DNA of 64,000 bases from Bacteroidia bacterium (GTDB lineage Bacteria > Bacteroidota > Bacteroidia > J057): contig JAWPMV010000001.1 of NCBI GenBank assembly GCA_033391075.1, positions 7,130,001-7,194,000 of the forward strand, given 5' to 3'. Every line of letters begins with the position of its first letter. Within the stretch, counting starts at the first letter, position 1. A program made the translations under genes and the position numbers. A model generated the notes under the pieces. The model was not told where the DNA came from and searched no databases. It saw only the letters and a program-made list of their open reading frames with translations. This document shows positions 18,429-27,719 of this stretch, piece by piece.

Positions 18429-20117
18429 ATGAAATATGAGCTGATACATGATACCGTAGCCAGCCAGGTATTTGTGAAGGCTTCTATAGAAGCGAGGACT
18501 CGACGCAAAGTGGAAAAATTAATCCATGATCGTTTTGAGGCCCATCAACTCCGTGGGGTAAAGCTTAGCCAGGATGATGTCGATGAAATAGGTAAATATC
18601 TTGAAGTTGTAAATATTAGTCAGGAAGAAAGAGATTTTGTAGATGAAAGTAAAAGATCTCTGGAAAGAGCCAAATTGCGTTTGCGCTTAGTTATAGGAAT
18701 TGTAATAGTTGTATTGCTTTCCATTTCAGGTGTTGCATTAACTCAATGGCAAATTGCCGAAGATAAGACCGAAAACCTGACGGAAGCTCAAGAAGAAATT
18801 AAACGACAGAATATTGAAATAACAGAAAAAGCCGAAAACCTGAATTCGATAAATATAGAAATAACAGAAAAAAATGAATATGTAGATTCAATAAACGCTA
18901 AGCTAGAAATTTCATTAAATGAAGCAAATACCCTTAAGTTACTAGCAGATCAGAAGACTCGGGAGGCAGAATCAAGACTCAAGGACCTTAATCTGGCAAA
19001 CCGTAATAGAATTAAAGACCTGGTAAATCGCTTGCCCGATGCCTTAAATGCAAGAAATTTTGACGTGGCTACCTTGATAGCTTCTGATGTCTATGAAATA
19101 AAAATTGATAAGCAAGATGTGCTTTCAGAACTGCAAGAAGTAGCAGAAGTCATATATTTCTTGAAAGAGGCAGAGAAGTATACCAAAGCAGTTGAAGTTG
19201 TTATGAAAACTTCACACAATTATGATTTTTCTCCCCCTAGGCCTGCATTTAAGGATACGTTGAATTGGTTGGAGATGGCCCTAAATCAATTAATATCGAA
19301 GGCTGATAACTCAGAATTGGAGAACAAATATTATCCTAAGATGATTCCAATCAAAGGAGCGCGGTTTCGCATGGGGCCGGGAGGAGGGAGAACAAGAGAT
19401 GCGAAAACGATTGAAGTTGAGGTTTCTGATTTAGAAATTGCAGATACAGAATTAACAGTATTTCAATACTTGTTTTATTGTTTCGCTACAAATACTGATC
19501 CTCCGGAAGGTCCAGGATTCAATAATTGGGAACATGATTATCCTGTTGCCTACATTAGTTTATTAGATGCTGCGCGATATTGTAATTGGCTAAGCGCTAG
19601 AAAAGGGCTGAGCTCTTATTATATGATTGAAGATGATGATGATCAAGGATTTAGTATAAAAATATCAGCAGCCAAAGAAGGGTATAGATTACCCTCTGAG
19701 GCTGAATGGGTATTAGCTGCTAGTTATGGTAATAGTAGGAATATTGATACTGGAGTAAGAGATTATAAATACGCTGGATTATTTCCATACAAGAAGAAAA
19801 AATTATCTGATTATGCATGGTTTGAGCAAAACAACGTACAAAAGGTCAGGACTAAAGGTTATATTTCTTACCGGAAAAGAATCTATGACATGAATGGAAA
19901 TGTTGCTGAATGGTGTTGGAGTAGATTCGGACCTTTGAAAGAGTATAATCAAAAGGTCTCAGAAGTAAATTCAGAAACAGAGGTTGTGGTAAAAGGAGGA
20001 AGTTGGGCAAATGATTCGAGAAGATTAGAAATAAGCAATAGATCTACTCATTTCCCCAACTACAAAGACGACAAAATCGGCTTCCGTGTAGTGAGAAGTG
20101 TTCCTGAAAGCAAATAA
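18429..20117 (+). CDS. nSTAND-tail/transmembrane/FGE-fold protein, NTPase part missing
   Basis: A 562-residue protein. Residues 1-80 (YELIHDTVASQV, then charged helices) resemble the C-terminal winged-helix end of nSTAND NTPases, where YE(I/L)xHD(T/S)LA is a hallmark. The NTPase that should precede it is absent: an in-frame TGA sits 21 bp upstream of the ATG. One membrane helix (87-106), a coiled coil (108-190) with an internal IEITEK repeat and a helical linker lead to an FGE-sulfatase fold (303-557). That fold shows YRLPSEAEW, MNGNVAEW and VVKGGSW. The two catalytic cysteines of true FGE enzymes are replaced (Asn528, Leu533), so it is more likely a binding domain than an oxidase. It is convergent with DUF4230 genes. 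It may be a domesticated or decayed conflict-system component. Confidence 0.75.
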   Translation: MKYELIHDTVASQVFVKASIEARTRRKVEKLIHDRFEAHQLRGVKLSQDDVDEIGKYLEVVNISQEERDFVDESKRSLERAKLRLRLVIGIVIVVLLSISGVALTQWQIAEDKTENLTEAQEEIKRQNIEITEKAENLNSINIEITEKNEYVDSINAKLEISLNEANTLKLLADQKTREAESRLKDLNLANRNRIKDLVNRLPDALNARNFDVATLIASDVYEIKIDKQDVLSELQEVAEVIYFLKEAEKYTKAVEVVMKTSHNYDFSPPRPAFKDTLNWLEMALNQLISKADNSELENKYYPKMIPIKGARFRMGPGGGRTRDAKTIEVEVSDLEIADTELTVFQYLFYCFATNTDPPEGPGFNNWEHDYPVAYISLLDAARYCNWLSARKGLSSYYMIEDDDDQGFSIKISAAKEGYRLPSEAEWVLAASYGNSRNIDTGVRDYKYAGLFPYKKKKLSDYAWFEQNNVQKVRTKGYISYRKRIYDMNGNVAEWCWSRFGPLKEYNQKVSEVNSETEVVVKGGSWANDSRRLEISNRSTHFPNYKDDKIGFRVVRSVPESK

Positions 20118-20129
20118 AGTCAAGAGGCT

Positions 20130-21287
20130 CTACTCCAACCTAATATAATGCTGAAACTTATCGAGCATTTTAAAATCCAGTTTAGGAGAGGCTTTCAATT
20201 CAGCGAGCAGTCCATCAAAATCTTTGCTGTGTACAATTTCTACACCGTTTATTCCTTTCTTGTTTTTGGGATCTAGCATCTGCATTAAGCCATATATACT
20301 TTCTTCTGCGGAAGATTTAGCCGTTTCGAAAATGTCTTTTTTCAAAGCTTCTTCAATGAGTTCTATCCTTGCAGTTTTTTTAGTTCGACTAATTAGTTTA
20401 ATAGGAACCTGATTTTTGGCTTTTTTCTCATCCATAGAAAGATTGGGATTTTGGACTTTATCCTTGATCGATACTTGCAAGAGTTCAAAACCTGGAACTC
20501 CATTTGTATACGGACCTTGGGGCGGAATAAACCAGGGATTGATATCGGCAGCTAGAATATATGGGTCAAGGCCAGTAATTTGCACGATACCATTAGAGTC
20601 AGGTTTGAACTCTTCATTTCCTATGGTTTTTAAGTTATATCCAGCTTTTATCCATCCTCTGCAGAGATAATGTATGTCAATTCTATCTAGAATTTCTGAC
20701 GCATATTTATCTTTTTCATTAGCTAGTATTGTTTTCCTATTCCCGTTTTCAATAAAAGTTGCCCAGTCTAGATTTGGATTCATCAACTCTTTAAAGAAGT
20801 TAATTTCTTCTTCTCTTTTTGCTTTTTTTAGCCTGGGGTTTTTACTGGCTATTCTCAACAGATGCACATAGGTGATCCTTTCCCGCTCTTCCGAATATTC
20901 CTCAAAATATGTATAAACCTCCTGCCATACTTTGGCCCTTTCTCTCACTTTTAAATCTTGCCTGTTTCCAAACAATTCTTTTCTGTGAATCTGAAAGAAG
21001 AATGGAATCTTTTCTCTGAATGCATTAAAGCTACTCTCAAACGCCTCATCACTATTAGTTTCAAAACCTTCTCGTAATGAATGAATAATTTCACCATAGA
21101 ACTCTGCACTCATCAATTCTCCAATATCCTTTACTTCTTCTATAGTAAGTGCAGAAGTTCCCAAGCTAAAAGTGGTCTTTACGATGAGTCCTAATCTATT
21201 GAGGAAAAATACCAGGATGATTAGACCGACTAATATTCCGCCAAGTATTCGAATTGGACTGCTAAAAAATCCTAAAATCTTTTTCAT
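20130..21287 (-). CDS. DUF4230-type membrane-anchored protein
   Basis: A 385-residue protein. The start at 21287 lies 4 bp after the upstream gene's stop; a longer frame would overlap that gene. One N-terminal membrane helix (IRILGGILVGLIILVFFLN) is followed by a segment starting ALTIEEVKDIGELMSAEFYGE, typical of DUF4230 proteins. A long helical insert and a second half with QITGLDPYILAADINPWFIPPQG follow. The protein family has no known activity; members often flank each other in Bacteroidota. It ends 12 bp from the convergent nSTAND-tail gene. Confidence 0.6.
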   Translation of the reverse strand: MKKILGFFSSPIRILGGILVGLIILVFFLNRLGLIVKTTFSLGTSALTIEEVKDIGELMSAEFYGEIIHSLREGFETNSDEAFESSFNAFREKIPFFFQIHRKELFGNRQDLKVRERAKVWQEVYTYFEEYSEERERITYVHLLRIASKNPRLKKAKREEEINFFKELMNPNLDWATFIENGNRKTILANEKDKYASEILDRIDIHYLCRGWIKAGYNLKTIGNEEFKPDSNGIVQITGLDPYILAADINPWFIPPQGPYTNGVPGFELLQVSIKDKVQNPNLSMDEKKAKNQVPIKLISRTKKTARIELIEEALKKDIFETAKSSAEESIYGLMQMLDPKNKKGINGVEIVHSKDFDGLLAELKASPKLDFKMLDKFQHYIRLE

Positions 21288-21291
21288 GGTT

Positions 21292-21921
21292 CTAATTATT
21301 AGTAGGATTAAGGTCACCTAAAGACTTCCTCAATACGTTTAAGCTCTCTTGAAAATATTTTGCCTGATCTAGTGAGATGGGTTCAAATTCAAGGATAACT
21401 TCTTTGAACCCCATATTTTTGAATAAGGTGCTTAAAAATAGTCGGGTTTTTTCTTGCCCATTTTCTTCGATATCTACAAAATGTAAATCTCTTCGTATTT
21501 CGACTTCAGCAAGTCGAGAAAACGTCTCGATATCTTCGATCTTGAGCTTCCCCTCTGTTAGAACTGTATCTACCTGAAATTTATCAGGAGGGTAAGAGAA
21601 ATTGAGAATTTCTACGGGGGGAAGTTGAACACGAATAGATTCTCCATTTACTTCTACATCCTGGGGCTTCAGTTTATTTAGATCTATACCTATTTTGACC
21701 CGTGCCTCGGTTTGAGCGATAAAATGGGCATCACTCAATTTGATAAAGGCAATTTTCTTTTCCTTAAGACCAAATATATATTTACTGAGGACATATTCTA
21801 CGGTAGCCAGCTTAGCGGATGCCTGGACCTTACTCACGATCAATCCTCGCGGATCGGAAGGCCCGCAGCCAAGTAGTATCCCTGCCAATGTCAGGCAGAA
21901 AAGGGCGTTTCTTATCTTCAT
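21292..21921 (-). CDS. DUF4230 lipoprotein
   Basis: A 209-residue lipoprotein: the lipobox LLGC places the lipidated Cys at residue 19. The mature part shows the DUF4230 pattern: KLATVEYVLSKYIFG, then ARVKIGIDLNKLKPQDVEVN and the Pro-rich strand VQLPPVEILNFSYP. It ends in an amphipathic helical region. It precedes the larger DUF4230 gene by 4 bp, so the two proteins are almost certainly made together and probably sit in the same envelope compartment. Function is unknown. Confidence 0.75.
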   Translation of the reverse strand: MKIRNALFCLTLAGILLGCGPSDPRGLIVSKVQASAKLATVEYVLSKYIFGLKEKKIAFIKLSDAHFIAQTEARVKIGIDLNKLKPQDVEVNGESIRVQLPPVEILNFSYPPDKFQVDTVLTEGKLKIEDIETFSRLAEVEIRRDLHFVDIEENGQEKTRLFLSTLFKNMGFKEVILEFEPISLDQAKYFQESLNVLRKSLGDLNPTNN

Positions 21922-22055
21922 GTGGCGTATGATTATTGTATGTGTCTGGGTAAGATAAGAAAAGCTCCAGAAATCTGCTTCATAGTTTGGAAATATTCGG
22001 CCATGGTGAGAGAAAGGGCAAATGTGTATCTTGTTAGATCAAATTACCCAATACC

Positions 22056-22943
22056 ATGAATCTAGCCAGCTGGAAAGAAAACGGAAAATACTTCACCTAT
22101 AAGGGGCAGTATCAAATATTTTATCAAGAGGCCGGGACTGGAGAACCTCTCCTACTGCTCCACGGATTTCCTACTTCTTCCTGGGACTGGAACAAGGTCT
22201 GGAACAAATTATTAGCACAAAGATTTCAGCTAATTGCGCCGGATTTTATCGGCTTTGGCTACTCAGATAAACCTCGTGGCTATGCCTATTCGATTTTGGA
22301 TCAGGCAGATATTGTGGAAGAGCTGATAGATAAAATGGGGATTAAACAGGCCCATGTACTGGCACATGATTATGGAGATACGGTCATGCAAGAGCTCTTG
22401 GCCCGGGATATAGATCGACGGGAGAAAGGAGAAGAGGGGATTAAATACCTTTCGGTGGTTTTTCTCAATGGAGGACTTTTTCCAGAAACTCATTTGGCAA
22501 GAAGAATTCAAAAATTGCTCTTGAGTCCAATAGGATTTATGTTGACCTGGTTTATGGGTAAAGGGAAATTTCATCAATCATTTGATGAAGTTTTCGGACC
22601 AAATACCAAAGCCAGCCAGCAAGAGATCGACGAGTTCTGGGAATTGATCACGGAGCAAAAAGGGCAGCATAACTTTCACCGCCTCATCCATTATATGACG
22701 GATCGTATCAATAATCGGGAAAGATGGGTGAAATGTCTGCAGGATTCCCCGGCTCCGATTCGGGTGATCGATGGAGCCTATGATCCGGTTTCCGGTGCGC
22801 ATATGGTAGCCCGCTATAGAGAACTCGTCCCCAATCCAGATACTGTACTTTTAGACAATATCGGCCACTATCCACAAACCGAGGCTCCGGAAGCTGTCCT
22901 GAAACATTATTGGGAATTTTTGGAGCAAATAAAAGCCCGATAA
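22056..22943 (+). CDS. Alpha/beta hydrolase, haloalkane dehalogenase/epoxide hydrolase type
   Basis: A 295-residue cytoplasmic hydrolase. The oxyanion-loop motif HGFPTSSWDW (from residue 36) and the nucleophile elbow AHDYGD with Asp105 place it in the Asp-nucleophile branch (haloalkane dehalogenases, epoxide hydrolases, MEST-like proteins) rather than the Ser branch. The catalytic His is His271 in NIGHYPQTEAPE; an acid lies in the VIDGAYDPVSG strand-loop. Substrate is unknown. It is a single gene whose stop codon is inside a bidirectional terminator hairpin. Confidence 0.87.
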   Translation: MNLASWKENGKYFTYKGQYQIFYQEAGTGEPLLLLHGFPTSSWDWNKVWNKLLAQRFQLIAPDFIGFGYSDKPRGYAYSILDQADIVEELIDKMGIKQAHVLAHDYGDTVMQELLARDIDRREKGEEGIKYLSVVFLNGGLFPETHLARRIQKLLLSPIGFMLTWFMGKGKFHQSFDEVFGPNTKASQQEIDEFWELITEQKGQHNFHRLIHYMTDRINNRERWVKCLQDSPAPIRVIDGAYDPVSGAHMVARYRELVPNPDTVLLDNIGHYPQTEAPEAVLKHYWEFLEQIKAR

Positions 22944-22963
22944 GCAACAAATACTTATCGGGC
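22935..22963. terminator. Bidirectional terminator
   Basis: A perfect 10-bp stem (GCCCGATAAG at 22935-22944, CTTATCGGGC at 22954-22963). On the minus strand a TTTTATTT tract follows, ending the BNR gene. On the plus strand a second GGAAT/ATTCC hairpin with T run (22965-22985) may help end the hydrolase gene. Confidence 0.82.
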
Positions 22964-22982
22964 CAAAAGGAATGATTCCTTT

Positions 22983-25900
22983 TTATTCTGGCATAATCTC
23001 CAAAGCCGAACTTCTCACCATATCCTGAAAAGTTTTAAAATCACCCTTCAGAAAGGAGTCGATCTCTGTAGTGACTTCGCTCAACTGTTTTTCAACTTTC
23101 GACAGCGCTTTTTCCTGGCTTTCACTTGGGCGCACCATAGCAGAGAAGAAATAGGTACCAATGCCCTTCAATCGTCCAATCAGGTCATCCGTATCGCCTA
23201 CAATTCCTTTCTGAGGTTTGGCCATGATCTTTCCATTTAGCATCATCATTTTCTCCTGAAGCTCTTTAGCCGCTCCGAGGATTTTTCCCGCTTCTTCATC
23301 CTCTCTCCCTTTCAGAAATGCCATTAGTTTTCCTAGCCCTTTAGTGGCTTTGTCCATGCGGTTGAATTGCTCAGTCGCTTTGCCAATAGCCGTTTGGTAT
23401 CGATCTTTCAAAGACAGCTGAGTTTTGAATTCTTCCATGCTGATGCTCATGTGCGGATCTGAAAGCACTTTCAAATTCTGGCTGGTTACATTCTCTCCAA
23501 TTTTAACTTCAACCAAATAATCTCCGGGCAATATTTCTGTACCGCTGGAGAAAAAGCTGGCAAAGGGATCGGGTGGTCCGGGGAAACGAGCGGCTTCTTT
23601 CTTCATATCCCAGGCCAAACGATTTACTCCGGGCATAGTGGTAGTTTTTAACTCCCGAACTACTTCTCCTTGAGCATCCTTGATCGTGATAAAAGTAGAG
23701 TCTTTGGCAGAAGCTGTTTTGGACCAAAAGGAAAGCATAGCTCCCGGAGCTCTGTTTTGTCCGGCAAATACATCATTAGATCCGGAGAAAAAGGAAGGGA
23801 ATCCTAAAGCTGCCTGATAAGCATCCGGAGGACTGAACATATGCAATTCCGTATCTGCCATCTTTTTCCCCATACTTGCCATTTCTCTTAAAGGACGAAT
23901 ATCATCCAGAATCCAAACCGAGCGCCCAAAGGTACCCACGACCAAATCATGTTCGCGAGGATGGATCACCATGTCCATGGCTGAAGTCGTAGGGAAATCA
24001 GATTTCCATTTCGTCCAACTTTCTCCTCCATTGATGCTGACATATAAACCGAATTCAGTCCCGAGAAAAATGAGGTTCTCTTCATCCGGGTCTTGAGCCA
24101 CGCTTAAAGTATAGCCCCAGACATCACCGATATTGGTCATCCTTTTCCAGCTCTTTCCATAATTGGAAGTCTTGAATAAATAGGGCGACCAATTGTTGCG
24201 ACGGTGATCATCGAATACGACAAAAGCTTCCCCTTCTCTATGAGTCGAGGCTTTAATCTGAGCTACCCATGAGCCCTGGGCTAACTCCCGGATATTACCG
24301 ACGACATTGGTCCAGTTTTTTCCGCCATCTCTGCTGATCTGAACATTGCCATCATCTGATCCTGCCCAAATCACATCCTTTTCAAGGGGACTAGGTTCTA
24401 TGACAGTCAAAGTAGTAAAGTTCTCAGCAGTTGAATTATCGATGGTCAGACCTCCGGATTCGTATTGCTTTTGTTTTTCAGGATCGTTGGTGGTTAGGTC
24501 AGGAGAAATGATCTCCCAACTGTTTCCTTTATCCTGACTTTTGTGGACAAACTGACTGCCAACATAAATGGTAGAAGGATCAAAAGGATCGATGGCCATG
24601 GCAGAGTTCCAGTTGAAGCGCAATTTGGTATCATCCGGATCGGCGGGTTTGATGATGCTGATCAGACCGGCCTGTTTATCATAGCGCATAAACATTCCCC
24701 CCTGAAAAGTAGAGTATCCATAACGATTATCATCTGGATCAGGAATGACATCAAAACCATCTCCAAAGCCTACGCTTTGAAAATCACTATTGCCGATATT
24801 TCCGAGCAACTGCCATTTGTAGGCAGGACCTGACCAGCTGCCATTGTCCTGCAATCCTCCCAATACATTATAAGGAATTTCATTGTCCACGCGGATATGG
24901 TAAAACTGTCCAAGGGGAAGATTATGGTGAAAGCGCCAGGATTTTCCTCCATCTGTGCTACTATACAAACCTCCGTCATTTCCGTCGAGGATATTTTTGG
25001 GATTATCAGGATCGATCCAAAAGGCATGATGATCACTGTGAACTGAAAACATACCCATCAATGGACGAAAGTTCTTTCCACCATCTTCACTCACAGTAGT
25101 CTGAGTAGCAAGGCTGTATACCCGGTTCTCATTTTGCGGATCAACATATATTTCTGCATAATAAAAGGGGCGATCGCCTACTTTGTCCGAAGTCATGCGA
25201 AAGGAAAGGCCGCCATTATCAGAGCGATAAAGTGCTGTTTTTTCCGATTCGACCAGGGCATACACCACATTGGGGCTACTGGCAGAAATGGCTAATCCGA
25301 TACGCCCCCATTCTCCTTTGGGAAGCCCATTAGCTGCGACCCGTGGTGCCCATGTTTCTCCTCCGTCCATCGTTACATGAATGCCTGATCCTTTTCCTCC
25401 AGATTTGAAGAAATACGGCCAGCGCTGAAATTGCCACATAGCCACGATGAGCTTATTCGGATTCTGTGGATCCATGACCATTTCGGCAACCCCTGTAGTA
25501 TCATTTACCGAAAGAATCTGTTTCCAGCTTTCCCCACCATCTACGGATTTATAGACGCCTCGCTCTGTAGTAGGTGCCCAGGCAGGACCTTGCACCCCTG
25601 CATAGACCACATCAGGATTATCCGGATGAACGATGACTCGATGGATGTTGCGAGAATCATTTAGGCCCAGGTGTTTCCAGGTTTTTCCTCCATCTATAGA
25701 CTTATACATTCCATTTCCACTGGATTGGCTATTGCGAGGGTTCCCTTCTCCTGTGCCGACATAGATGATGTTGGGATTCTTTTGGTATATGCTAATGTCT
25801 CCGATGGAGGCTACTTTCGCTCCATTGAACATCGGCTTGAAATTGATTCCGCCATTTTCAGATTTCCAGACACCTCCTGTGGCAGTCCCAATGTAGATTT

Positions 25901-26072
25901 CGGCTTTATTTCTCTCAACTACGTCAATAGAAGTGACCCGCCCGCTCATTCCCGCCGGTCCGATATTTCGGAATTTCAGGGCATTCAGTTTGCTCATGTC
26001 CAGCTCCTGGCCCGACAAAGCCATGCATGCCAACAAAAAGATTGTTGTGAATAGTGTGTGTAGTTTTCTCAT
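22983..26072 (-). CDS. Secreted BNR/VPS10-like beta-propeller protein
   Basis: A 1,029-residue protein with a signal peptide (residues 1-21). The first 720 or so residues carry many Asp-box turns of the form S-x-DGG-x-x-W (KSENGGINF, KSIDGGKTW, KSVDGGESW, VTMDGGETW, SSTDGGKSW, ISRDGGKNW, VSINGGESW). This indicates one or two large propellers like sortilin/VPS10 and the Bacteroidota glycosyl hydrolase-like proteins of about 1,000 residues. The last 300 residues include a beta-sandwich-like stretch (FITIKDAQGEVVRELKTT) and a helical tail. No catalytic residues can be assigned and there is no T9SS sorting domain. A binding or export role in the envelope is inferred. Confidence 0.85.
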   Translation of the reverse strand: MRKLHTLFTTIFLLACMALSGQELDMSKLNALKFRNIGPAGMSGRVTSIDVVERNKAEIYIGTATGGVWKSENGGINFKPMFNGAKVASIGDISIYQKNPNIIYVGTGEGNPRNSQSSGNGMYKSIDGGKTWKHLGLNDSRNIHRVIVHPDNPDVVYAGVQGPAWAPTTERGVYKSVDGGESWKQILSVNDTTGVAEMVMDPQNPNKLIVAMWQFQRWPYFFKSGGKGSGIHVTMDGGETWAPRVAANGLPKGEWGRIGLAISASSPNVVYALVESEKTALYRSDNGGLSFRMTSDKVGDRPFYYAEIYVDPQNENRVYSLATQTTVSEDGGKNFRPLMGMFSVHSDHHAFWIDPDNPKNILDGNDGGLYSSTDGGKSWRFHHNLPLGQFYHIRVDNEIPYNVLGGLQDNGSWSGPAYKWQLLGNIGNSDFQSVGFGDGFDVIPDPDDNRYGYSTFQGGMFMRYDKQAGLISIIKPADPDDTKLRFNWNSAMAIDPFDPSTIYVGSQFVHKSQDKGNSWEIISPDLTTNDPEKQKQYESGGLTIDNSTAENFTTLTVIEPSPLEKDVIWAGSDDGNVQISRDGGKNWTNVVGNIRELAQGSWVAQIKASTHREGEAFVVFDDHRRNNWSPYLFKTSNYGKSWKRMTNIGDVWGYTLSVAQDPDEENLIFLGTEFGLYVSINGGESWTKWKSDFPTTSAMDMVIHPREHDLVVGTFGRSVWILDDIRPLREMASMGKKMADTELHMFSPPDAYQAALGFPSFFSGSNDVFAGQNRAPGAMLSFWSKTASAKDSTFITIKDAQGEVVRELKTTTMPGVNRLAWDMKKEAARFPGPPDPFASFFSSGTEILPGDYLVEVKIGENVTSQNLKVLSDPHMSISMEEFKTQLSLKDRYQTAIGKATEQFNRMDKATKGLGKLMAFLKGREDEEAGKILGAAKELQEKMMMLNGKIMAKPQKGIVGDTDDLIGRLKGIGTYFFSAMVRPSESQEKALSKVEKQLSEVTTEIDSFLKGDFKTFQDMVRSSALEIMPE

Positions 26073-26250
26073 CGTTTAGATTATCTGCGTGATTAGAGTT
26101 AGAATGGGTTTTGCCACTTTTTAGAAATACGGCGCAAAATCGAAACGAAAAAACAAGCCTGCTCAAGTCCATCCGCTGAGTTTTCGTTTCATCCCCAACA
26201 TGCTTATCTAAGATTAATCTCTTTAAAGCGGTTTTAATTTAATAAGAATT

Positions 26251-26838
26251 TTAACTTCCCTTTTTAGCGAGCAGACTTGCGAGTGCTTTTTTTCGTCCAC
26301 TTTTCATTTCTACGATTTTTTCCCGATAGGAAAGGATTCTCAATTCGCGAAATGCATGGAGGAGTTCATTCTTCTGTAGGACATAATCGGTATTCATTTT
26401 ATTTCCGAGAATTTCATGATCGTCTGTATAGACGGTTTCATAAAATAAGAGCCCCCCTTCCTTTAATGAATATATGATCTTAGGAAAGAGTTCGCGGAAA
26501 AGGAAGTTGAAACAGATGATGACTTGATATCCCGCCTGCGGAAAATCTTGTTCTGCGAGATTGACTTGATACCCCTGGATATTCAATCCATCTTTCTTTG
26601 CTTCCTCATTCAACCAATCAATCGCTAAATCAGAAACATCTACCGCATCGACCTGAAAGCCGAGTTTTTCCAAATAGAAAGAATTTCGCCCAAATCCGGA
26701 AGCAATATCCAGAGCGCTTCCTTTCTCCAACTCCTGCAAAATATCTTCATGTTCTAGTAACCAATCTGAAGCCCCACTTTTGTAGCTGCTCAGTTTCCTG
26801 TTTCTATATTTTTCATTCCAACGCTCTCTATCCGTCAT
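26251..26838 (-). CDS. Class I SAM-dependent methyltransferase, TehB-like
   Basis: A 195-residue protein of the small Rossmann-fold methyltransferase type. Motif I is ALDIASGFGRNSFYLEKLG, motif II the acidic VDAVDVSDLAIDW, and the post-motif region VIICFNFLFRELFPKI replaces the usual hydrophobic strand 4. It resembles TehB-like methyltransferases that act on tellurite or thiols, but the substrate cannot be assigned. It stands alone, with 178 bp before the BNR gene on the same strand. Confidence 0.83.
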   Translation of the reverse strand: MTDRERWNEKYRNRKLSSYKSGASDWLLEHEDILQELEKGSALDIASGFGRNSFYLEKLGFQVDAVDVSDLAIDWLNEEAKKDGLNIQGYQVNLAEQDFPQAGYQVIICFNFLFRELFPKIIYSLKEGGLLFYETVYTDDHEILGNKMNTDYVLQKNELLHAFRELRILSYREKIVEMKSGRKKALASLLAKKGS

Positions 26839-26974
26839 GATTTTTTCTCAAAATAGCTTCGAATTTATGTACTAAAATGCCGAATCATCGTTATAAGCTA
26901 ACACATCTGTCAAGTCCGGGTAATGAAAAAGAATGCTTTGATCGTATTCTTTCGTCCATTTATACTCGAAATTT

Positions 26975-27706
26975 ATGAATCAATTTACCAAAATAATATC
27001 CAGCCTCATCTTTATAGTGCTGCTGGGTTCTTCATGGGGGTTTTCTCAAAATGTATCTATTCAAATTGAAGGAGGGGTTTTTCTGGGGAGTCCCTATACC
27101 CTGGAAGGAGTTCCCGAAGGTTCCACAGGAGGTCCTCTGATTGGACCTCATGGAGGCCTGTCTTTTTCCTATCATTTTACAGAAAGAATTTCTGCGAGAC
27201 TGGGGATGCATTATGCGAGGAAGGGGTCAGAATATCTGGTGCCTATTTCTGGCAGAACTCGTGTTGAACGAAGCATTTTTGGGCTGAACTTTGAAATCCC
27301 GTTTAACCTTAATTATGAAGGTACGGCAGAAGGGGAGTATAACAATGAATATATTGACCTCCCGTTAAGTTTTGTCTTTAGAAATCGCAAAGGAAATCTT
27401 GCTGTAACAGCAGGGCCATATGCTGCATACTTATTGAAAGGCTTTCATAAAGGAACTGTTAACGTTCGGGTAGCAAATCTATTTAATGTAAACGATGAGC
27501 CATTTGATCAAAGCGAGCTTATCAGATCCTGGGACTATGGGGTGCATCTTGGGACAGAATTTAGAATCTTAGATAGATTTTATGGATCCGCAAGCGGAAT
27601 GTTTGCACTCGTATCTGTTTTCTCCGAAAATCCAGAAGGACTGGAAGGAGTCTACCGCAACATCTTTATGCGTGTGGGATTAGCCTACAGAATCGGAAAA
27701 AATTAG
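26975..27706 (+). CDS. Outer-membrane beta-barrel protein
   Basis: A 243-residue protein with a signal peptide (about residues 1-25, ending in GFSQ). Alternating strands typical of an 8-strand barrel follow: VSIQIEGGVFLGSPY, RISARLGMHYARKGSEY, NLAVTAGPYAAYLLKGF, WDYGVHLGTEFRILDRFY, and a last strand MRVGLAYRIGKN. This matches the OmpW/PorT-like outer-membrane barrel group common in Bacteroidota. The exact role is not known. The next gene begins 13 bp after its stop. Confidence 0.8.
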   Translation: MNQFTKIISSLIFIVLLGSSWGFSQNVSIQIEGGVFLGSPYTLEGVPEGSTGGPLIGPHGGLSFSYHFTERISARLGMHYARKGSEYLVPISGRTRVERSIFGLNFEIPFNLNYEGTAEGEYNNEYIDLPLSFVFRNRKGNLAVTAGPYAAYLLKGFHKGTVNVRVANLFNVNDEPFDQSELIRSWDYGVHLGTEFRILDRFYGSASGMFALVSVFSENPEGLEGVYRNIFMRVGLAYRIGKN

Positions 27707-27719
27707 GATATTGCCTGTT

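Noticed and set aside
19900-20099. Possible diversity-generating retroelement target (FGE/C-type-lectin-like C-terminus)
   Set aside because: No reverse transcriptase, template repeat or adenine-biased variable repeat was seen in the window.
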